From NCBI GenBank assembly GCA_022708765.1, contig JAKIYB010000357.1, positions 1 through 5,092 on the forward strand: 5,092 nucleotides of DNA. Direction: 5' to 3'. The number at the start of each line of letters is the position of its first letter. Positions within the stretch are counted from its first letter, which is position 1. This document shows, piece after piece, positions 1 to 5,092 of the stretch. Under the pieces are notes generated by a model that ran no database searches, had not been told where the DNA came from, and saw only the letters and a program-made list of their open reading frames with translations. The DNA comes from Armatimonadota bacterium. GTDB lineage: Bacteria > Armatimonadota > Hebobacteria > CAIYQO01. The position numbers were made by a program, and so were the translations under genes.

Positions 1-2319
1 CAGTCCCCCGCCCGGCCCGCCTGGGATCCCGCCGTCGCGCTGGCAGCGGGCATGCGCGCCAACAGCGGCCTGACTTCATTGCTGCCGCCTACCGACGCCG
101 CCGCGGCCGGGGCGCTGCTGGAGAAATCCGTGGAACTGCTGCTGACCCCCGGCGCCTACCCGCTGCTGCAAACCCGTCGGCAATATGCACCGACCGTCAC
201 CACCGCGGGACCGACACACGGCAAAACCGGCCCGCTGGGGCTTTCCGGAGTGGGCTTCATCCTCCCCAATCAGACGATGAACTACCTCATCACCGCCCGC
301 AATCCGGCAACGGCGACCGCCGCCGTGAAAGAGGTGCGCATCCTCGATAAGCTGGACGCTTCGCTGAACCTGACAACGCTGACCATTGGCCCGGTGCGCA
401 TTCTCGGCAAGACAGTCACCTACACCAATGCCGCCTGGCCACTGCAGGGGTACGTGGACCTGCGTCCGGAAATACAGAGCGTCGCTGAAGTGACGGTGAC
501 GTTCAACGCGACAACCGGCGAACTGCTGTGGGTCGTCACCGGCCTGGACCCGGCGCGCGCGACGTTGACCGACGTGCTGCCGCCAGGCGGAGAAGTGGAA
601 GTCGCCATCTTCCTGCGTCCGAAAACGACGCTGGCCAGTGGGGCGATTATCCGCAACAAAGCGACTGTGACGCTGGACGGCGGTACCGCGACGCAGACGA
701 ACGAAGTGATTAACACCATTGACGCCGGCACGCCGGCCAGCGCGGTGGCGCCGTTGCCCACGGTGCAGGAGGACACCGTCTTCACCGTACGCTGGAGCGG
801 GCTTGATGAGGCGAATGGTTCCGGGTTGGCCTGCTATACCGTCTTCGTTAGCGATAATGGTGGACCGTACCAGGTCTGGCAGGAACGCGTCACCGCCACC
901 TCAGCGTCCTTCACCGGCACCTTCGGGCACGCATATCGCTTCTACAGCGTGGCGGAGGACGCCATCGGACACCTGGAAGCGCCGCCGACGGAACCGGACG
1001 CCGTCACGCGCATCGGGCGGCAGGTCACCTTCGGGATTGGCCTGCGGCTGATCAGTGTACCGCTGAAACCGGAGGAAGCCGACCCGAAGGCGCTGCTGGG
1101 CTTCGCCGAACAGAAATGGGCGCGCTACCTGCCGGGCACGGGATACGTCACCTACGGGAACGATCCCCTGAAGGTGACCTGGCTGTCGCCGGCGGCGGAC
1201 GTGCCGGGCCGCGCCTACTGGGGCTACTGGGCGGACGTGAAGATGCTGGAGCCGGCGGGCCAGGAGGTTGCGCGCGCGCCCTTCCGCATCGCGCTGGCGT
1301 CGGGCTGGAACACCTTCGGCAACCCGTGGACGAAGCCGGTGGCGTGGGATCCGGCGCTCATCAAGGTCATCGCCGGAGGCGAGACGAAGACGCTGGCCGC
1401 CGCGGCCGCCGCCGGCTGGATCGCCGACTACGCCTGGGGCTGGACGCCCGGCACGGCAAATCCGACTACCGGACAATACTGGCTGGTAGGAGCGCCGGAA
1501 ATCGCCGGCGCGGCGCACCAACTGGACGGCTGGCAGGGGTATTGGATCAAAACGACCCGCGCCTGCGCGCTGGAACTGCCGCCCCCGGCGCCCGTGCAGG
1601 CATTCACCCGGGGACGGGCGTTGCCCGCCGATGGCTGGCAGGCGCGGCTGGTGGCGCGCACCGAGACGAGCGAAGACGGCTGGAACTGGTTCGGCGCCGG
1701 CTCGCGGGCAGCGGTGCTGCGCGCGCAAGGCATTATCCAGCCGCCGCCACCTCTGGAGCCGACGGTGGGGTTGAGCTTCCCCGGCGGGCGGGCAATGCAT
1801 ATCAGTGAAGAGGCCGGCCCGTGGCGCTTCACCGTGACGGCGCCAACCCCTGGCGAGACGGTGACGCTGAGCTGGCCCGATCTGACCGGCGTGCCCGCTG
1901 ACCTGGGCCTGGTGCTGGTGGACGAAGCCACCGGCGAACGGCGTTACCTGCGCACCTGCGCCGAATACCGCTTCACGACACCGGCCGATGGCCGGGCCTC
2001 CGGCTTCCGCATCGAAACGACCGCGCGTGGCGCGCTGCGCCTGCTGGCGCTCTCCGCCGCGCCAGCGGGGCGCGGCGTCGGGGTGGCGGTGAATTATCGC
2101 CTCACCGCGCCCGCCATGGTGCGCGCGGAAATCCGCACCCCCACGGGCCGCCTCATCCGCGCGTTGCCGCCCACCCGCGCGACGGACGGCGCGCTGCTCT
2201 GGGACGGCCGCGCCGCGAATGGCACTCGCCTTTCCCGCGGCACGATACTCATCACCCTTATTGCTGAGGGTGCGGACGGCCGCACGGTGCGCGGCGTGGT
2301 GCCGTGCGCGATGCCGTAA
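1..2319 (+). CDS. Large modular extracellular/surface protein (5' partial)
   Basis: The reading frame is open from the first base, so the true start lies upstream; the ATG at 52 is only the first Met in view and has no convincing ribosome binding site. About 772 residues are visible. Numbered from that Met, the parts are: a DUF11/DUF7619-like beta-sandwich (about 65-225, with 'MNYLITARNPATATA' and 'NTIDAGTPAS'); an FN3-like domain (226-318, 'VRWSGLDEANGSGLACYTV', 'FVSDNGGPY', 'YRFYSVAEDAIGHLEA'); a Trp/Gly-rich module (330-510, 'LRLISVPLKPEEADP', 'SGWNTFGNPW', 'YAWGW', 'GWQGYWIK'); a related beta region (528-656, 'EDGWNWFGAGS', 'VTLSWPDLTGVPADLGLVLVD', 'RYLRT'); and a FlgD-type Ig fold (675-750, 'VNYRLTAPAMVRAEI', 'GRLIRALPPT', 'LLWDGRAANGTRLSRG'). 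This order is known from secreted proteins of Armatimonadota and similar bacteria. No catalytic motif is visible, so a structural, adhesive or surface-display role is inferred. The FlgD-like fold does not imply a flagellum. It ends in TAA, 38 bases before the lipoprotein gene. Confidence 0.
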   Translation, partial: QSPARPAWDPAVALAAGMRANSGLTSLLPPTDAAAAGALLEKSVELLLTPGAYPLLQTRRQYAPTVTTAGPTHGKTGPLGLSGVGFILPNQTMNYLITARNPATATAAVKEVRILDKLDASLNLTTLTIGPVRILGKTVTYTNAAWPLQGYVDLRPEIQSVAEVTVTFNATTGELLWVVTGLDPARATLTDVLPPGGEVEVAIFLRPKTTLASGAIIRNKATVTLDGGTATQTNEVINTIDAGTPASAVAPLPTVQEDTVFTVRWSGLDEANGSGLACYTVFVSDNGGPYQVWQERVTATSASFTGTFGHAYRFYSVAEDAIGHLEAPPTEPDAVTRIGRQVTFGIGLRLISVPLKPEEADPKALLGFAEQKWARYLPGTGYVTYGNDPLKVTWLSPAADVPGRAYWGYWADVKMLEPAGQEVARAPFRIALASGWNTFGNPWTKPVAWDPALIKVIAGGETKTLAAAAAAGWIADYAWGWTPGTANPTTGQYWLVGAPEIAGAAHQLDGWQGYWIKTTRACALELPPPAPVQAFTRGRALPADGWQARLVARTETSEDGWNWFGAGSRAAVLRAQGIIQPPPPLEPTVGLSFPGGRAMHISEEAGPWRFTVTAPTPGETVTLSWPDLTGVPADLGLVLVDEATGERRYLRTCAEYRFTTPADGRASGFRIETTARGALRLLALSAAPAGRGVGVAVNYRLTAPAMVRAEIRTPTGRLIRALPPTRATDGALLWDGRAANGTRLSRGTILITLIAEGADGRTVRGVVPCAMP

Positions 2320-2321
2320 AA

Positions 2322-2336
2322 CGTATCGCTCATACG
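2322..2336 (+). other. Short hairpin between the surface-protein and lipoprotein genes
   Basis: CGTAT (2322-2326) and ATACG (2332-2336) form a perfect 5-bp stem around a 5-base loop, three bases after the TAA of the upstream gene. It has no U-rich tail and lies just before the Shine-Dalgarno sequence of the next gene. It is too weak for a terminator and may be chance. If real, it could modestly affect mRNA stability or translation of the lipoprotein gene. Confidence 0.25.
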
Positions 2337-2343
2337 ACTAACC

Positions 2344-2349
2344 AGGGAG
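2344..2349 (+). promoter_or_regulatory. Shine-Dalgarno sequence deciding the lipoprotein start
   Basis: AGGGAG lies 8 bases before the ATG at 2358, a normal spacing. It favours that ATG over the in-frame ATG at 2304, which lies inside the upstream gene and would place a charged extension before the signal peptide. Confidence 0.7.
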
Positions 2350-2357
2350 TCGCACCC

Positions 2358-2813
2358 ATGAAAATACTGATGGTTCTCTGTATTATCGGCTTCTATGCCC
2401 TCGTCATCGCCGGCTGTTCCAGCAGCGGGGGCGGGGCACCCTATACCCCGCGCGACCGCACCGCGCCGGCGGTGGGCGAATTCACCCTGGTGCCGCCGGA
2501 TCACGGCTGGCGCGGCGGCGCCTGCGGGGTGACGGCCACGGCGACGGATAATGTGGGCGTGACGTCGGTGGTCGCCCGTATCAGCGGGCCGGGAGCGTCC
2601 GGCGATGCCTTCCAACTGATGGTGACCGCGCCCGGCCGGTACCAGGGTGACGTGCCGGTGCCCGCGAACACGAACAACACCGGCCAGGCAAACACGTACT
2701 ATATCACCGTCTGGGCCTGGGATGCCGAGGGCAACTCCGGCTCCGCGCTTGAGTCGCTGCCCGTGACGGTACCGGCGCCCGAAGCGCCGCTGCCGCCGCC
2801 GGTGGCGTGGTGA
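2358..2813 (+). CDS. Small lipoprotein with one Ig-like domain
   Basis: The product is 151 residues. It begins with a short lipoprotein signal peptide: Lys2, a hydrophobic core (residues 3-18), and a lipobox Ile17-Ala18-Gly19-Cys20, followed by Ser-Ser-Ser and a Gly-rich linker. Cys20 would be lipidated; Ser after it fits outer-membrane sorting by the E. coli rule, which may not hold here. Residues about 35-139 look like a single bacterial Ig-like beta-sandwich, with 'DRTAPAVGEF', 'ATATDNVGVTSVVARI', 'VPANTNN', 'YYITVWAWDAEGNSGSA' and 'VTVPAP'. This pattern is common in secreted proteins that carry 'AxDNxGV ... DxxGN' Ig domains. The tail is Pro-rich (PAPEAPLPPP). The gene follows the large surface-protein gene by 38 bases on the same strand, so co-transcription is likely, and it may anchor or partner that protein (inference). 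No enzymatic motif is visible. The start is set by the ribosome binding site and by the signal peptide starting exactly there. Confidence 0.82.
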   Translation: MKILMVLCIIGFYALVIAGCSSSGGGAPYTPRDRTAPAVGEFTLVPPDHGWRGGACGVTATATDNVGVTSVVARISGPGASGDAFQLMVTAPGRYQGDVPVPANTNNTGQANTYYITVWAWDAEGNSGSALESLPVTVPAPEAPLPPPVAW

Positions 2814-2844
2814 AGCCTGGACGAATGCGCATCACTTTCGCCAC

Positions 2845-2943
2845 CCCCTGAAGGAGGTGGCTAACAACAACAAGCGCGCTGTTAGCTCACATTACTCAGG
2901 GCGCTTTAGTGTCCTTGTTATCGTTCGCACCCTCCTTCAGGGG
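2845..2943. repeat. Nested inverted repeat between converging genes (possible bidirectional terminator, structured RNA or MITE-like element)
   Basis: CCCCTGAAGGAGG (2845-2857) and CCTCCTTCAGGGG (2931-2943) are perfect 13-base reverse complements. Inside them, in order, TAACAA (2862-2867) pairs with TTGTTA (2915-2920), and AAGCGC (2872-2877) pairs with GCGCTT (2901-2906). The three stems therefore nest in one long imperfect hairpin about 99 bases long, with a central loop of 23 bases. A competing local hairpin, GCTAACA (2860-2866) with TGTTAGC (2880-2886), would break the two inner stems. The element fills the gap between the lipoprotein stop (2813) and the lyase stop (2970), where a two-way terminator would be expected. 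However, neither outer stem is followed by a clear U-tract. On the minus strand the inner AAGCGC/GCGCTT stem is followed by a U-rich stretch (TTGTTGTTGTTAG). The symmetry is certain; its function is not. Confidence 0.8.
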
Positions 2944-2952
2944 ATTCAGGGG
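2936..2952 (+). repeat. 8-bp direct repeat TTCAGGGG at the right edge of the palindrome
   Basis: TTCAGGGG occurs at 2936-2943 and again at 2945-2952, separated by one A. The first copy closes the outer stem of the neighbouring palindrome. The second copy could pair with the same left-arm bases (2845-2852), and the following CGAAGT (2953-2958) can pair, with a bulge, with ACTTTCG (2834-2840). Two alternative registers of the hairpin are therefore possible. It may equally be a local slippage duplication. Confidence 0.7.
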
Positions 2953-2969
2953 CGAAGTCCGGTCGTCTT

Positions 2970-5092
2970 CTACGGGATCTCCTCCAGCGTGATGTCATCC
3001 AGATACAGCACCCCGGCGTCGCCGGCAATGTGCAGGTGCATGAAGGTGGCGAACATGCCCTCCGGCCAGGGAATTTGCGCGCCGGTGCCGACCGGGCCCA
3101 TGGTCACCTCCCGCGTTTCCCAGCCTTTCAGCGGGCCTTTCACCCCGAAGCCCCACGCCCAGGTGCCGCCTTTGGCATCGGGCAGGTTGCCGCCTTTACC
3201 GTTTGACGCATAGCCGCCGATACTGATGGTGAGAGCGTCCGGCGTGTAGACTTTCATGCTCATGCGATACTTCTTGAACGGGTCTACATAGAGCAGCTTG
3301 CCGCCGGCGGGGATATAGCCGCGTTTCCGCTCCGTCTGCGCCTGGGTGATGGCCAGGCAGAATTTTCCGTTCAGCGTGGTATCCCCCGGCAGCGGATTGC
3401 CCGCGTAGGCCCGCGTCGAAGTGGTGCCACCGTATTCGGCCGGGAAGATGCCGCGCGTGCCGGATTCGAAATTACCGTCGGGAAACAGATTCGTCACCGT
3501 TTTCGGCAGCGGCAGGTTGGACTTCAACGTTTTGCCCGCGGCGCTGATGCTGCCGCCGCCGTCGAGCCAGAGCAGCGGAGGCTGGCCGGCGCGCAGCCGA
3601 ATCACCCCGGCGGTCCCTTCAAACGCGATGTCATCAGCCTTATAGGTGAACGGCACGGCGCTGAGAAAGACGTAATCAATGCCGGCGGGCGTCTCGATGC
3701 GCGCGCCTTTGCCCTCGGCCAGCGGTGTCACGATTGGCGATTTCTCCGTCTTCAGCCGCGGATACAACACGGCGGTAAAGCCTTTCGCCTGCGGCATGGC
3801 GGCGATAAGGCCCGTCTGGGTGGTAGCCATCGGTCCCCATTGCATTTTCGAGTTCATGCCGGAGCCGGAGGTGCGGGTGATGGTCTCCGTCGTCAGCACC
3901 GGCGCCGGGGGCTGCGTGAAGATGACATCCAGGTCCACGTCTTCCTTGCCGGCGACCAGCGCCCCGCGCGGGTTCGGCGTGACGGCGTCGGTGGCGCACC
4001 ACAGTCGCCAGGTAGCCGGCGCGGTCACGCCCAGCGAATCGGCCATGACGTAGTAGTTCGGTCCCAGCGGATCGGCGTCTTTCAACAGGACGATTTGCCG
4101 CGTCCACGCATCGGCTTTGCCGGCGACATAATCCACCTCAGCGGTCGCGCGAAACGCCGTCGGCAACATCAGCCGGCTGGCCAGCGGCGTCTCGACCATT
4201 GAATGATCGCGAACAGGGGCGCGGCCATAGTAGCCGAAATCATCGGCGAGGACGCGGCCTTTCCCCCAAAGGGTGATGCTGCCGGAATCCAGGTCGTAAT
4301 GGCTCTCGTGCTCGCCCATAATGACGTGGAGCTGGGTCTCGCGGTCGGTCGGAAACCCGGTGCGCAAGATGGCTCCCGTCTTCGGGAAGAAATCACTTCC
4401 ATACGCGGGCGCCTTCTCCGGGATGGTGCTGTCCATCAGCATGCCCCGATACCCGACGATGGCGGGGAACGCGCCGCCGATGCCGGGCTGCCGGTACTTC
4501 CCGCTCTGCGCGTGCAGCCATTGCATCTCCGACGCGAAGGCGGGATCTTTGTCGCGCCAGAGATACGCCAGCGTGCCGAACTCACTGGTGAGTTCGTAGA
4601 GATAGGTATTGCCGATGGGGTGGTGGTGCCGGAAACCGTTGATGCGCGAGTCCGGTGGCGTCAGCGTTTTCGCGAACCATTCGGCGACTTTGCGCACCTT
4701 CGGCAGGAAGACGTAATCGCTGAAGCCGGCGTTCTTCGCCATGATGAAGGCGGCGAGAATCATGTCATACGCGCCCATGGCATACGATGGCGCCTCAATC
4801 CATCCGCCGTTGTCGTCCGACCATTCCTCAAGCTGGCGGCGCAGCTCGCGCATGGCATCGTCGGCCCACGCTTTCGCGCGCGGGTGCGAGGGTATCAGGC
4901 AGGCGGCGGTGGCCTTGTAGCTGTAGACGAAGGTGGTCATGTTCGGGAAGCCGCCCATGCCGCGCTCGGGCGACCAGTTATCCGGACGATCTACCGCGTA
5001 GCCGATGAACGCCACCTGCGCCAGCAGGCGCCGGCGCTGCTCGTCCGTCATCAACGGGCTGCCAAGTACCGCGTCGGCCAGCAGCAGACTGT
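2970..5092 (-). CDS. Heparinase II/III-like polysaccharide lyase with C-terminal jelly-roll domain (5' partial)
   Basis: The frame is open to the right edge, so the start lies outside the window; the TTG at 5054 and ATG at 5051 sit inside a helical segment and are unlikely starts. About 707 residues are visible. Numbered from the ATG at 5051: an alpha-helical toroid (1 to about 215, with 'NGGWIEAPSYAMGAYDM' at 81-97 and 'FRHHHPIGNTYLYE' at 140-153); a heparinase II/III C-type beta-sandwich (about 225-515, with 'GEHESHYDLDSGSITLWGKG' at 246-265, 'LADDFGYYGR' at 268-277, then 'RDHSMVE'); and a jelly roll (about 521-690, 'NLFPDGNFESG' to 'GVLYLDDITLEEI') like CBM4/9-type sugar-binding domains. 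In this superfamily, His and Tyr residues split uronic-acid polysaccharides by beta-elimination. His144, Tyr90, His248 and His251 are the visible candidates, by motif position only. The substrate (alginate, heparin-like, ulvan or other) cannot be read from sequence. A signal peptide would lie off-window. It ends in TAG and converges on the lipoprotein gene. Confidence 0.8.
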   Translation of the reverse strand, partial: SLLLADAVLGSPLMTDEQRRRLLAQVAFIGYAVDRPDNWSPERGMGGFPNMTTFVYSYKATAACLIPSHPRAKAWADDAMRELRRQLEEWSDDNGGWIEAPSYAMGAYDMILAAFIMAKNAGFSDYVFLPKVRKVAEWFAKTLTPPDSRINGFRHHHPIGNTYLYELTSEFGTLAYLWRDKDPAFASEMQWLHAQSGKYRQPGIGGAFPAIVGYRGMLMDSTIPEKAPAYGSDFFPKTGAILRTGFPTDRETQLHVIMGEHESHYDLDSGSITLWGKGRVLADDFGYYGRAPVRDHSMVETPLASRLMLPTAFRATAEVDYVAGKADAWTRQIVLLKDADPLGPNYYVMADSLGVTAPATWRLWCATDAVTPNPRGALVAGKEDVDLDVIFTQPPAPVLTTETITRTSGSGMNSKMQWGPMATTQTGLIAAMPQAKGFTAVLYPRLKTEKSPIVTPLAEGKGARIETPAGIDYVFLSAVPFTYKADDIAFEGTAGVIRLRAGQPPLLWLDGGGSISAAGKTLKSNLPLPKTVTNLFPDGNFESGTRGIFPAEYGGTTSTRAYAGNPLPGDTTLNGKFCLAITQAQTERKRGYIPAGGKLLYVDPFKKYRMSMKVYTPDALTISIGGYASNGKGGNLPDAKGGTWAWGFGVKGPLKGWETREVTMGPVGTGAQIPWPEGMFATFMHLHIAGDAGVLYLDDITLEEIP

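Noticed and set aside
901..1800. 299-codon open frame on the minus strand inside the surface-protein gene
   Set aside because: Its product is Arg/Gly/Ala/Pro-rich with no domain signature, the expected shadow of a GC-rich gene. The plus frame shows recognisable domains throughout.
1116..1808. 230-codon plus-strand frame overlapping the surface-protein gene
   Set aside because: Composition is Arg/Gly/Ala-rich with no motif; the overlapping frame encodes the conserved Trp/Gly module.
2304..2813. Longer lipoprotein start at the ATG at 2304
   Set aside because: It would overlap the upstream gene and add 18 residues ahead of a complete signal peptide, while the ATG at 2358 has a well-spaced ribosome binding site.
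2880..2891. TGTTAGCTCACA, an imperfect 12-bp palindrome resembling a CRP-type operator
   Set aside because: The spacing does not match the TGTGA-N6-TCACA consensus, and it lies between two gene 3' ends with no promoter context. It is better explained as part of the nested hairpin.
2845..2943. The palindrome as a transposon with target-site duplications
   Set aside because: The flanking bases do not show a convincing matching duplication and there is no transposase. Only a non-autonomous repeat origin remains possible.
2857..3213. 118-codon plus-strand frame starting with GTG in the palindrome
   Set aside because: The GTG overlaps the Shine-Dalgarno-like motif so spacing is impossible, and most of the frame is antisense to the jelly-roll end of the lyase gene.
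3676..4107. 143-codon minus-strand frame inside the lyase gene
   Set aside because: Low-complexity Arg/Gly/His-rich product in a shifted frame of a gene with clear family motifs. I see no sign of a frameshift in the lyase itself, which reads continuously to its stop.

Overview
This 5,092-base, strongly GC-rich window holds three protein-coding genes and one striking intergenic palindrome. The organism looks like a bacterium with large secreted, multi-domain surface proteins. The best guess is Armatimonadota or a similar diderm, soil- or water-living lineage. This rests on recalled protein style: a DUF11-like stalk, an FN3-like domain, a Trp/Gly-rich 'LISVPL ... GWNxFGNP ... GYW' module and a C-terminal FlgD-type Ig fold in one chain. 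It does not rest on a phylogenetic marker, because none is present.

Layout: positions 1-2319 (+) carry the 3' part of a large modular extracellular protein that starts before the window. After a 38-base gap with a clear Shine-Dalgarno sequence, 2358-2813 (+) encode a small lipoprotein with one Ig-like domain, probably in the same transcript. Positions 2814-2969 are the gap between two converging genes and hold a long nested inverted repeat with a perfect 13-bp outer stem. Positions 2970-5092 (-) carry the 3' part of a heparinase II/III-like polysaccharide lyase with a C-terminal carbohydrate-binding-type jelly roll. Its start lies beyond the right edge.

The two plus-strand genes look like an exported surface or adhesion pair. 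The minus-strand gene looks like an extracellular or periplasmic enzyme that depolymerises an acidic polysaccharide. Nothing links the two transcription units functionally beyond adjacency and a shared theme of the cell surface and polysaccharides. There are no RNA genes that I can name, no CRISPR array, no transposase and no recognisable defence or mobile-element system. The most unusual non-coding signal is the palindrome between the converging genes.
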